Below, in pieces: positions 1 through 6,281 of a stretch of DNA of 7,026 bases. This stretch comes from Pseudomonadota bacterium (lineage in GTDB: Bacteria > Pseudomonadota > Gammaproteobacteria > Burkholderiales > Casimicrobiaceae). Numbering within the stretch: position 1 is the first letter of the stretch; every line of letters starts with the position of its first letter. The notes below the pieces were generated by a model. That model was given only the letters and a program-made list of their open reading frames with translations. It did no database searches and was not told the origin of the DNA. The stretch spans positions 1 to 7,026 of the forward strand of contig JAKLIE010000089.1 in the NCBI GenBank assembly GCA_022709775.1, given 5' to 3'. The position numbers were made by a program, and so were the translations under genes.

Positions 1-765
1 CGCGTGCTCGGCGCCCTCGTAGACGTGCAGCGTGTAGGCGACGCCCGCCGCCCTGAGCGCGGCCTCGTAGCCCAAGATGCCCGCGTTGATCCGCGGATCG
101 TTGCCCGCGTAGTGCAGCAGGAGCTTCGCGCGGATCTTCGCGACGTCGGCGGCGGCCGGGACCTGCCCGTAGAACGGCACGGCGGCATCGAGCGACGGAG
201 CAGCCACGGCAAGGGCGTTGACCATGCCACCGCCCCAGCAGAAGCCGATCGCGCCGACCCGTCCGTTGGCGTCGGGCCTCGCGCGCAGCCAGTCGACGAG
301 CGCCGCGAGATCGGCGACGGCCGCTCCGCGATCGACCTTCCCGATCATCTCGCGCGCGCGGTCCTCGTCGGAGGGCGTCCCGCCTTGCGCATGGAGCATG
401 TCGACGCCGACCGCCGTGAAACCGGCGAGCGCGACGCGCCGCGCGACGTCCTCGATGTGCGCGTTCAGGCCGCGGTTCTCGTGGATCACGATCACGCCCG
501 CGCGCTTCGACGGCCCTGCACGCGGCACGGCGACGTACGCGCGCATCTCGCCGCCGGGGAGCCGGATCGGCACGCGCTCGATCGCGAGACGCGCGTCGCC
601 GGGCGCGACGGTCGCCGCGCGCGCGTAGTCGTTCTCGAGCATCGGCAGCAGCGCGTAGGCGGCGGCGGTGCCGCCGGCGAGGGTGGCGAGCCGCTCGAGG
701 AAGGTCCTGCGCGGCAACGGCGCGTGCGTGTACTCGTCGTAGAGCGCGACGATCTTCGGGTCCAT
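1..765 (-). CDS. Dienelactone hydrolase family protein with Tat-type signal, 3' end beyond window
   Basis: The first 255 codons are present; the C-terminus lies left of the window. The ATG at 765 follows an AGGAGGA ribosome site at 770-776. Residues 17-43 look like a twin-arginine signal (R19-R20 in LPRRTFLERLA, then an Ala/Leu-rich stretch), so export of the folded protein to the periplasm is likely. The mature part is an alpha/beta-hydrolase of the dienelactone hydrolase (carboxymethylenebutenolidase) family. It has the conserved HENRG at 95-99, nucleophile Cys176 in GFCWGG, Asp223 in GNDPRI and His254 in EGAEH, giving a complete Cys-Asp-His triad. Family members hydrolyse dienelactones in chloroaromatic breakdown, but exported homologues are widespread and mostly have unknown substrates, so a catabolic role should not be assumed. 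It lies 43 bases downstream of the PDZ protein gene and is probably co-transcribed with it. The family call is firm; the substrate is unknown. Confidence 0.93.
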   Translation of the reverse strand, partial: MDPKIVALYDEYTHAPLPRRTFLERLATLAGGTAAAYALLPMLENDYARAATVAPGDARLAIERVPIRLPGGEMRAYVAVPRAGPSKRAGVIVIHENRGLNAHIEDVARRVALAGFTAVGVDMLHAQGGTPSDEDRAREMIGKVDRGAAVADLAALVDWLRARPDANGRVGAIGFCWGGGMVNALAVAAPSLDAAVPFYGQVPAAADVAKIRAKLLLHYAGNDPRINAGILGYEAALRAAGVAYTLHVYEGAEHA

Positions 766-808
766 CTCGTCCTCCTCGTCGTCCGGCGCCCTCCGGGCGG
801 ACACAGCG

Positions 809-1783
809 CTACTGCAACCGCGGCTTTACGAGCATCGCTTCCCGATCGGCGGTGACGACGTTCACGCGGCGCGCGAGCCCGTCGCGCACGACCGTCACCG
901 GAATCGCGACACCGGCGGCGCCCTGCCGCCACAGCACGCGCCACGCGTGCGCGACCTGGAACACCGGCTGGTCGGAGATCGCCGCGATCTGGTCCCCGGG
1001 CGCGAGCCCCGCCGTCGCGGCCGGCCCGTCCGGCGCGACGTCCTGCACGACGACACGCCCGTCCTCGTCCTTCAGGTAGACGCCGAGCCACGGCCTCGGC
1101 GGTCCCTGGCGCCGCCCGTGCGTCAGGAGGTCGTCCAGCACCGGCTCGAGCACGTCCACCGGCACGAACATGTTGCCGCGCGTCGCCTCGCCGTCGATCA
1201 CCTGCTGCACGAACAGCGACCCGATCCCGACGAGCCGCCCGCGCGCGTCGACGAGCGCGGCGCCGCTCCACGCGGGATGCAGCGGCGCCGTGAACAGCGC
1301 CTCGTCCAGCAGGTACTCCCAGTAGCCGGCGAACTCGCTCTTCGCGACGACGCGTGCGGCGAGCGCGTGCGCGCGTCCGCCGTGCGAGATCGCGGTGACG
1401 GAGTCGCCGGCGCCGAGCGCCAGGGCCTTTCCGCGCGACAGCGGCGCGACGCCCAGCGGCCCCAGCGGCTGCACGAGACCGAACCCGGTCGGGAAGTCGA
1501 CCGCGATGGGATGCGCGTCGACGGTGCGGCCCTCGCGTGTCGTGAGCCGCACGTTCACCGCCTCGGTCACGAGATAGCCGATCGTGAGCGCGAGGCCGTC
1601 CTCGCGGATCACGACCGCACTGCCGCCGCGCTCGGTGCCCAGGATCGGCGCGGTGAATGCGTCGGGCGGAACGTCCGCCTCGAGCGCAACGACCGCGGAT
1701 AGCGCCTGCTCGAGATCGAACCGGGCCATCGACGCGTCGGGCTGGAACTCGGGGGGAAAAGCCCACTCTTCCTTGTCGCTCAC
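809..1783 (-). CDS. Trypsin-like (S1C/DegP-type) PDZ protein with degenerate catalytic triad
   Basis: A 324-residue protein from a GTG start at 1783, chosen because GAGAGGGA lies just upstream and the in-frame sequence further upstream reads into the next gene. It has a chymotrypsin-fold domain (about 25-220) and one C-terminal PDZ domain (about 232-315, with WLGVYL and the GLAPGDQI loop). Compared with DegP, the catalytic Ser is kept (S173 in HPAWSGAAL), but the His position in TNNHVV reads TIGYLV (Tyr70) and the Asp position in RSDIAL reads PTGFGL (Gly100). A normal Ser-His-Asp triad is therefore missing. No signal peptide or membrane segment is visible, unlike DegP, so it is probably cytoplasmic. 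I recall related proteobacterial proteins with the same TIGYL and YWEYLLDEA blocks, suggesting a conserved non-classical branch rather than decay. A binding or scaffold role through the PDZ domain is inference. It is 23 bases downstream of a glycosyltransferase gene, in the same likely operon. Confidence 0.9.
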   Translation of the reverse strand: MSDKEEWAFPPEFQPDASMARFDLEQALSAVVALEADVPPDAFTAPILGTERGGSAVVIREDGLALTIGYLVTEAVNVRLTTREGRTVDAHPIAVDFPTGFGLVQPLGPLGVAPLSRGKALALGAGDSVTAISHGGRAHALAARVVAKSEFAGYWEYLLDEALFTAPLHPAWSGAALVDARGRLVGIGSLFVQQVIDGEATRGNMFVPVDVLEPVLDDLLTHGRRQGPPRPWLGVYLKDEDGRVVVQDVAPDGPAATAGLAPGDQIAAISDQPVFQVAHAWRVLWRQGAAGVAIPVTVVRDGLARRVNVVTADREAMLVKPRLQ

Positions 1784-1796
1784 AGATCCCTCTCCC
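1784..1796 (-). promoter_or_regulatory. Ribosome binding site for the GTG start at 1783
   Basis: On the minus strand the gap between the two genes contains GGGAGAGGGATCT directly before GTG. The purine-rich AGAGGGA is a good Shine-Dalgarno match at short spacing, and it supports GTG at 1783 over the internal ATG 18 codons downstream. Confidence 0.6.
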
Positions 1797-1806
1797 AGGC
1801 TCGCCG

Positions 1807-2454
1807 CTAGAACGTCGCGACGCGACGGCGGCGCACGACGATCGCCGGGTCGACGTGGATCGCATGGCCGTGGCGCCGCAGCGCCTCGCAGGCCCGTGCG
1901 TCGCCGGACACGTAGTCCCCGTCGACCGCCCCCGCGTGGAAGACATCGTAGTCGATGCGCGAGCCCGCGTCGCCGTCGAGCGCCGTCGCGGACTCGTAGA
2001 CGCGTCCGCCCGCCTTCGCATCGTTCACCAGCGCGTCGACGGCCCGTCGCGTGAGCAGCATGGCCGACGTACAGGCGTGCTCGTGCAGCGTGAGCGGGCC
2101 GTCCTCGCCGACCGCGACGCCGACGTCGAAGCGGGCCTCGCCTTCCGAGCCGCGGACCTCGAGCGGGACCGGTGCCGCGACGACGTCGCGCCCGTGCCCG
2201 AGCATCCGGATCACGTCGGCCGCGTCCAGGCCCACGTCGGCATCGAGGAACAGCAGATGCGTGGGGCCGCTCCGCGCGTGGAACGCGGAGAGGAGCGCGT
2301 TGCGCGCCCGGGCGGGGTCCCGCTCCGCGCTCGCGGTGACGTGCGAGAAGACGACGCGCGCCCGCGCGAGGTCGAGCAGCGTGGCGACGTGGTCGACGTG
2401 CACGATTCCACCGCCCGCCGGCGTCGCCACCATCAGGATCGCGTGGTCGCTCAC
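1807..2454 (-). CDS. Small GT-A-like glycosyltransferase
   Basis: A 215-residue protein starting at GTG 2454, which overlaps the TGA stop of the upstream glycosyltransferase in the sequence GTGA (4 bases), a typical translational-coupling arrangement. It appears to be a single GT-A-type domain. The N-terminal strand is ILMVATPAGG (6-15), the RARNALL segment (49-55) resembles the nucleotide-side helix, and THLLFLDADVG (65-75) contains the DXD metal/sugar-nucleotide motif (D71, D73). CTSAMLLTRRAVDAL and YVSGDARACEALRRHG follow the pattern of small bacterial and phage glycosyltransferase-like proteins, in which the second block usually reads like SEDY..C. Here Ser-Glu-Asp is Ser-Gly-Asp, and the protein ends in a basic run (VVRRRRVATF) where relatives usually have a His/Gly-rich end. 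No signal or membrane segment is seen, so it is cytoplasmic. Donor and acceptor are unknown. Confidence 0.85.
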   Translation of the reverse strand: MSDHAILMVATPAGGGIVHVDHVATLLDLARARVVFSHVTASAERDPARARNALLSAFHARSGPTHLLFLDADVGLDAADVIRMLGHGRDVVAAPVPLEVRGSEGEARFDVGVAVGEDGPLTLHEHACTSAMLLTRRAVDALVNDAKAGGRVYESATALDGDAGSRIDYDVFHAGAVDGDYVSGDARACEALRRHGHAIHVDPAIVVRRRRVATF

Positions 2455-3230
2455 CGTTCCGCCGGCCGGTACTTGTCGCGCCGGCCGCAGGTCTGGCGCC
2501 CGACGGCCTCGAGCCGCGCGAGCGCGGCATCGCCGTAGCCCGCGTAGTCGTCGAGGAGCGCACGGCTCGCGGCGAAACGCGAGCCTTCCTCTCCCGTCGC
2601 GCGCGGCCGCGGGCGCCAGAGGCGCATCGCCGGGCCGCCGTCCAGCTCCAGCGTCGCCAGTCGCGCGCGCTCGACCTTGATCGTCATCGCCTCGTCCTCG
2701 CCTTCGCCGTCGGCGAATCGCTCGTCGAACCCGCCGAGAGCCTCGAACGCGCCCCGCCGCATCGCGAACCAGCCGCCGCAAAGCACGTCGCGACCGGCCC
2801 GTGTTTCGCCATCGAGGTCGCAGACCCACGGGCCGCGCTCGCGCACCCGCGCGGTCTCGTCGGCCGTGAGGTCCACCAGGCGGCGATACGGCTTCACGAC
2901 CTGCGCCTCGCGGGCGGATCGCGTCACCGCGGGACCGAACGCGCCCGGCATGACGACGTCCGCGTCGCCGAACGCAAGCACCCCGGCCTCCGACATCCTC
3001 GCGCCTACGTTGAGGCCCCACGCCCGGTTGAACGGCCCCGCGTTGTACGCGAAGACGACTCGCGCGCGCGGATGCGGCAGCGGGGCCGCGAGCCTCGGAT
3101 GCGCGTCCTGCTCGACGACGATCGTCTCGAGGTCCGGCGAGTGCGCGAGCCATGCGAGGACCGCGTCGAGGTTCGCGCGGCGGTTCGATCCGGGCGCGCC
3201 CCGATAGGTGACAATGCAACCCGGATGCAC
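2451..3230 (-). CDS. Family-2-like GT-A glycosyltransferase
   Basis: A 259-residue protein from GTG 3230, preceded by GAGGGAGGT with a 6-base spacer. It starts directly with the first GT-A strand (CIVTYRG, 5-11), followed by ETIVVEQD (35-42). FNRAWGLNVGAR (67-78) and VLAFGDADVVMPG (84-96) carry the DXD motif D89-x-D91. CGGWFAMRRGAFEALGGFDE (151-170) and the acidic GEGEDEAM (175-182) match the C-terminal half of family 2 and galactosyltransferase-like enzymes, where the acidic block supplies the catalytic base. The fold and motifs are complete, and there is no transmembrane segment, so it is probably a cytosolic enzyme using a nucleotide-sugar donor. It is the first gene of a minus-strand set and its stop overlaps the start of the next glycosyltransferase, so both probably act on the same glycan. 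Donor specificity (galactose or N-acetylgalactosamine type) cannot be read from sequence alone. Confidence 0.9.
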   Translation of the reverse strand: MHPGCIVTYRGAPGSNRRANLDAVLAWLAHSPDLETIVVEQDAHPRLAAPLPHPRARVVFAYNAGPFNRAWGLNVGARMSEAGVLAFGDADVVMPGAFGPAVTRSAREAQVVKPYRRLVDLTADETARVRERGPWVCDLDGETRAGRDVLCGGWFAMRRGAFEALGGFDERFADGEGEDEAMTIKVERARLATLELDGGPAMRLWRPRPRATGEEGSRFAASRALLDDYAGYGDAALARLEAVGRQTCGRRDKYRPAER

Positions 3231-3309
3231 GTTCGGACCTCCCTCGCTCCGCCCTTCGAATGAGGCCTGCCATCTTACGCTTCGCGCCGGCGCCGCACGC
3301 GGACGAGCC
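3231..3309. promoter_or_regulatory. Divergent intergenic region, probable promoters for two glycosyltransferase genes
   Basis: These 79 bases separate the starts of two divergent glycosyltransferase genes and must hold the leader of each. The only AT-richer patch is near 3254-3281. It includes a weak minus-strand -10-like box TAAGAT (3272-3277), with no convincing -35 partner. I see no clear operator or palindrome. The promoter assignment rests on gene layout. Confidence 0.3.
3237..3245 (-). promoter_or_regulatory. Strong ribosome binding site for the GTG start at 3230
   Basis: The minus strand reads GAGGGAGGT, then a 6-base spacer, then GTG. This is the clearest Shine-Dalgarno site in the window. 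It fixes the start and rules out the much longer in-frame extension, which would run through the divergent gene. Confidence 0.75.
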
Positions 3310-4068
3310 GTGCTGATCAGCGCGCTCACCGTCACGCGCCCTGGCGCGCTCCCGCGACTCGAGGCGGCGTTCGGCGATCTCGCGCGCCAGACGCACGTCG
3401 ACCGCGAGCTCGTCGTCGTCCACGACGGCGACGCGGCGTTCGACGCAGCCGTCCGGAGCCTCGTCGAACGCGCCGGCCTCCGCGCGACCTTCGAGCGGGC
3501 GGAGGCCGGCCGCACGCTGGGCGAGCTGCGCAACCGCAGCGTCGCGCTCGCGCGCGGCGAGCTCGTCGTGCAGTGGGACGACGACGACCGGCACCATCCC
3601 GAGCGCCTCGCGCGGCAGGCCGCAGGGCTCGTCGCAGGCGACGCCGCCTTCTCGTTCCTCACCGAGCAGCTGCACTGGTTTCCCGCGCAGCGCACGCTCT
3701 TCTGGGAGGACTGGAGCGCCGAGGCCTACCCGCTCGACTTCGTGCAGGGAACGCTGATGGGCCGGCGCGACCGCATGCCCGCGTATCCGTCCGCACGGCG
3801 AGGCGAGGACACCGCGCTGTGTCTCGAGATCGTCGCGTCGGGCGCGCGGATCGCGCGCGTGCGCGGCGTGGGCTGGTGCTACGTCTACACGTGGCACGGC
3901 GCCAACGCGTGGCCCGAGCCGCATCACCTGGCGATCGCCGCGGCCAAGCACTTGCCGGACGCGCGCCTCCTCGCGCGCGAGCGCGTCCTGAGACAGCGAC
4001 TGGCAGAGTTCCTCCCGCCCCTCGGACCGCTCGTGGTGCCCTGCGGCGCCGGGCCGATCCAGATCTAG
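3310..4068 (+). CDS. Family 2 glycosyltransferase
   Basis: A 252-residue protein from GTG 3310, preceded by a modest GGACGAG site. The in-frame ATG at 3208 would add 34 uncharacteristic residues and overlap the divergent gene, so I reject it. The domain is GT-A: LISALTVTRPGALP (2-15) is the first strand, QTHVDRELVVVHDGD (27-41) the second, LGELRNRSVALARGELVVQW (70-89) the helix and strand leading to the Asp run D90-D93 before RHHPERL, and RRGEDTAL (163-170) holds the acidic catalytic-base region. This matches family 2 enzymes whose usual text is ARGxyxxQWDDDDwxHPeRL. A central FWEDW/YPLDFVQGTLMGRRD segment is probably the acceptor side. No membrane helices are seen. It stands alone on the plus strand and converges on the GT32-like gene, with the GGGTCAGACCC array just after its stop codon. 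The sugar specificity is unknown. Confidence 0.91.
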   Translation: MLISALTVTRPGALPRLEAAFGDLARQTHVDRELVVVHDGDAAFDAAVRSLVERAGLRATFERAEAGRTLGELRNRSVALARGELVVQWDDDDRHHPERLARQAAGLVAGDAAFSFLTEQLHWFPAQRTLFWEDWSAEAYPLDFVQGTLMGRRDRMPAYPSARRGEDTALCLEIVASGARIARVRGVGWCYVYTWHGANAWPEPHHLAIAAAKHLPDARLLARERVLRQRLAEFLPPLGPLVVPCGAGPIQI

Positions 4069-4123
4069 AGGCATCGCCCTGCAAAAATGGGGTCCAAGAA
4101 ATGGGGTCAGACCCTGTCTTCCG

Positions 4124-4148
4124 AAAAGTAGGGTCAGACCCTATTTTT
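4124..4148 (+). terminator. Hairpin plus T-run after the family 2 glycosyltransferase, possible intrinsic terminator
   Basis: Stem TAGGGT (4129-4134) and ACCCTA (4138-4143) with a CAG loop is followed by five T (4144-4148) and preceded by AAAA. It lies about 60 bases downstream of the plus-strand stop codon. The shape fits a Rho-independent terminator, although the stem is short. The A run on the other side means it could work in both directions. Confidence 0.45.
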
Positions 4149-4184
4149 CCGAGCCGCGCCCCAACCGCGGGTGCCATGTCTGGA

Positions 4185-4205
4185 AAGTAGGGTCTGACCC
4201 TACTT
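4185..4205. terminator. Perfect 9-bp hairpin, possible terminator of the minus-strand pair
   Basis: AAGTAGGGT (4185-4193) pairs perfectly with ACCCTACTT (4197-4205) around a CTG loop, the longest single hairpin in the array. For minus-strand transcripts leaving the gene that ends at 4252 it is followed by only a short T stretch (TTTCC), so termination is plausible but weak. It may simply be the best-preserved repeat copy. Confidence 0.35.
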
Positions 4206-4251
4206 ATTCGCTGGGTCTGACCCCACTTTTTCGGGAAATTGGGGTCTGACC

Positions 4252-5091
4252 CTACTTTTCGAGGTACTGCCGCGCGATCGAAGCGACCGTCGTGTCGCCC
4301 CGTGCGATCCATTCCGGCGTGACGAGCCCGGCGTGGAAGCGCGAGAAGTCGACGCGCAGCTCGTCCCACCACAGGTGCGCCCACAGGTGGACACTCGCGA
4401 CGCCGTGGAGCCGGTCGTCGCGCTGCTCGAACAGGGCCGCGATGCCGGCTCGAGTAGGCCCGTGCCGGTAGAAGCAGCGCCGGGGCAGCACGTGAACCTC
4501 GTCCGGCCCCTCGCCCCACAGCCTCGCCGCTGCCGTGCACGAATGCCTGTTCCACGTCCCGTCGAACGAGACGCGCGCGTCGTCGAGCCAGCGCGAGACG
4601 AACCGCGACCCCGGCCGCGCGAGGATCACCGCGTTGCACAGCGACGGCCGGAGCACGCCGTCCGGCCCCGCATTGGGGACTTCCTCGCCCAGGACGCACT
4701 CGCGCGCGAACCAGGCGTCCGGGTAGCGCCCGACGAACAGCGTGTCGATGTCGGCGTAGGCGCCCCCGCCGACGCGGAGGATCTCGAGCCGCTGGAAGTC
4801 CGCTTCGTGCGCATAGTCGTAGCCGCGCTCCGCGATGTAGCGGCCCTCGCTCGTCTCCGCGTACCGCGCCGGATCGAAGCCGCGAGGTGCGCCCCCCACG
4901 CGGTGGACCGCGAGGTGCGGCGCGATCCGCTCCCACCACGGTCCCCACGGCAGGTGCCGGCAGTGCAGGTGGATCGCGTCGGCGTCTTGCGTGTGGCGGC
5001 AGGACTCGAGCGCCAGGAAGTGCACCAGGTGGAAGGGCTCCGTCTGCGGGCGCAGGCCGAAGACGAAGTGAAACTCGCGCCGCGACGTCAT
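4252..5091 (-). CDS. GT32-like sugar transferase (DXD glycosyltransferase)
   Basis: A 279-residue protein from ATG 5091, which overlaps the TGA of the upstream glycosyltransferase gene as ATGA. The N-terminal half starts with FHFVFGL (7-13) and HLVHFLALESCRHT (21-34). The key block ADFQRLEILRVGGGAYADID (97-116) is the signature of the glycosyltransferase sugar-binding region with DXD (GT32-like; usual form ADxxRyxiLyxxGGiYxDxD), with D114-x-D116 as the metal/nucleotide-sugar site. NAVILARPGSRFVSRWL further on matches the family's downstream strand, and VHLWAHLWW near the C-terminus provides aromatic and His residues. No membrane segment is visible. The last two residues and the stop codon (GAA AAG TAG) lie inside a copy of the intergenic GGGTCAGACCC repeat, so the native C-terminus may have been replaced. 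Likely co-translated with the GT-B gene; sugar and acceptor are unknown. Confidence 0.9.
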   Translation of the reverse strand: MTSRREFHFVFGLRPQTEPFHLVHFLALESCRHTQDADAIHLHCRHLPWGPWWERIAPHLAVHRVGGAPRGFDPARYAETSEGRYIAERGYDYAHEADFQRLEILRVGGGAYADIDTLFVGRYPDAWFARECVLGEEVPNAGPDGVLRPSLCNAVILARPGSRFVSRWLDDARVSFDGTWNRHSCTAAARLWGEGPDEVHVLPRRCFYRHGPTRAGIAALFEQRDDRLHGVASVHLWAHLWWDELRVDFSRFHAGLVTPEWIARGDTTVASIARQYLEK

Positions 5092-6281
5092 TCGAGCGCC
5101 GTCAGGTACTCGCGCGCGACGACCGGCTCGGCGTAGCGGTTGGCGATCCGCTCGGCGATCGACTCCGCGGCCGCACGGGCCGGCCGCGGATCCTCGACGA
5201 TCGCCCGCATCGCCGCCGCGGCCGCGTCGACGTCGGGAGCGGCCCAGCGCTGCGACGGCCAGTAGGACGGGTGCTCGGGGGGCCACACGGGGACCTGCGC
5301 CATCCGGAAGGGCACCGCCCCGGGCCAGTCGGCGCCCATGTAGTCCAGGTGCCCGCCCCAGCCGGTCGCGATCGCCGGCGTGCCGCGCGTGGCCGCATCG
5401 AACAGGCCCAGCGCCCAGCCCTCGCCGTGCGGCAGCGTGACGTACGCATCGCCGAGCTCGTGCAACAGGTCGATTCCTCGCCCGGTGAAGACGTTGGGCA
5501 GCAGGCAGATCGGGGGCGCATCGCGATCGAGCTCGTCGGTCGCGTCGTCGACAACCGCCTGGGCGAGCTCGAGCGTGGGCGCGCGCGCGTAGTTCGGCGG
5601 CGCCCCATAGCCCACCGGACCGGTCTTCACGACCAGCGCCACGCCGTCGTCGGCGCGAAACGCGCGGACGAACGCGCGCAGCAGCGTGCCCAGCGCCTTG
5701 CGCGGGTCCCAGGTGTTGATCGTGTAGAAGACGAATCGCGCGCCCGCAATGCCGAACCGCACGCGCGCCGCGGCCAGGTCCGCCGGCGCGAAGTTGTTCC
5801 AGGCGTGCCGCCGGACGTGAGGCACCACGCGCACCGGCGCACGCACGCCGGCGGCGACGAAGGTGTCGCGGTTCATCGCGCAGGGCACCAGCACCCGGTC
5901 GGCGCGATCGAGCAGCGTGCGCCAGTGCGCCGGCGCGCGGTCGGTCTCCCAGACCGTGTAGCCGACGTTGCGCTTGCCCGGCTCGAACAGCGCGGGCCAA
6001 TGCTCGGGGACCGTATGCGCGACGACGGTGTCGTAGGCGATCGGCCGCGACGTCGCCGCGATGAGCGCGGGGAGGTCGGACAGCGACTCGTCGTCGGTGG
6101 CCATGAGCGAGAGCGGCGGCGAGTGCCCGGGACCGACGGGGCGCACCCCGCTCCCGACGTACCGCACGGGCATCCAGCGCACCGGGACCCCCGCATTGAC
6201 CAGCGCGCGCACATAGGCGAGCGCCGCCATTCCGTAGCCGGAATGGTCGACGAACGACAGGAGCTTGATGCCGGTGGGCAA
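5088..6281 (-). CDS. GT-B glycosyltransferase, family 4-like
   Basis: A glycosyltransferase of about 397 residues with a GT-B fold. The start is uncertain: I use TTG 6281, just before the first strand (IKLLSFVDHSGYGMA), because residues further upstream in frame are low-complexity Arg/Ala text and no ATG or GTG lies nearby. The ribosome site is poor. The N-terminal domain ends with NVGYTVWETDRAPAHW (about 104-120) and VLVPCAMNRDTFVAAGV, a typical bacterial family 4 text. The C-terminal domain has FVFYTINTWDPRKAL with the donor-binding Arg-Lys (K195) and VVKTG (K219). LPHGEGWALGLFDAATRGTP (284-303) is the EX7E nucleotide-sugar loop, but the second Glu is Asp (E287, D295). GWGGHLDYM follows. 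The stop overlaps the next gene's ATG by 4 bases. A retaining transferase is expected; donor and acceptor are unknown. Confidence 0.88.
   Translation of the reverse strand: MPTGIKLLSFVDHSGYGMAALAYVRALVNAGVPVRWMPVRYVGSGVRPVGPGHSPPLSLMATDDESLSDLPALIAATSRPIAYDTVVAHTVPEHWPALFEPGKRNVGYTVWETDRAPAHWRTLLDRADRVLVPCAMNRDTFVAAGVRAPVRVVPHVRRHAWNNFAPADLAAARVRFGIAGARFVFYTINTWDPRKALGTLLRAFVRAFRADDGVALVVKTGPVGYGAPPNYARAPTLELAQAVVDDATDELDRDAPPICLLPNVFTGRGIDLLHELGDAYVTLPHGEGWALGLFDAATRGTPAIATGWGGHLDYMGADWPGAVPFRMAQVPVWPPEHPSYWPSQRWAAPDVDAAAAAMRAIVEDPRPARAAAESIAERIANRYAEPVVAREYLTALE

Larger units (their letters stand above)
4083..4261. repeat. Array of five GGGTCAGACCC near-palindromes (REP/BIME-like)
   Basis: Five exact 11-base cores occur within about 150 bases: plus orientation at 4104-4114 and 4131-4141, and reverse complement (GGGTCTGACCC) at 4190-4200, 4213-4223 and 4242-4252. 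A degenerate sixth copy, AAATGGGGTCC, lies at about 4085-4095. Flanks are also shared, typically CGAAAAGTAG before the core in its own orientation. The copy at 4122-4141 and that at 4242-4261 are a perfect 20-base inverted repeat. The two arms surround a GC hairpin (CCGCG 4154-4158, CGCGG 4166-4170, 7-base loop). The region is much richer in A and T than the genes around it and fills the whole gap between the two convergent genes. The palindromic core and GTAG tetranucleotide recall REP elements mobilised by RAYT transposases. No transposase is in the window, so that origin is inference. Confidence 0.9.

Noticed and set aside
787..799. GC hairpin CGCCC-TCC-GGGCG between the PDZ and hydrolase genes
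   Set aside because: The stem is only 5 bp and has no T-run on either side. Such hairpins are expected by chance at this GC content, so it is not a supported terminator.
4..855. Plus-strand open frame of 283 codons opposite the dienelactone hydrolase
   Set aside because: It is antisense to a gene with a complete catalytic triad and signal, with Arg-rich composition and no recognisable domain.
3208..3309. Upstream ATG start at 3208 for the family 2 glycosyltransferase
   Set aside because: It would overlap the 5' end of the divergent gene and add 34 residues with no family match. The GTG at 3310 sits just before the first GT-A strand.
4083..4261. CRISPR array interpretation of the intergenic repeats
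   Set aside because: The cores are 11 bases, occur in both orientations and have irregular short spacing (23 to 59 bases between core starts). This does not fit direct repeats with uniform spacers, and no cas gene is present.
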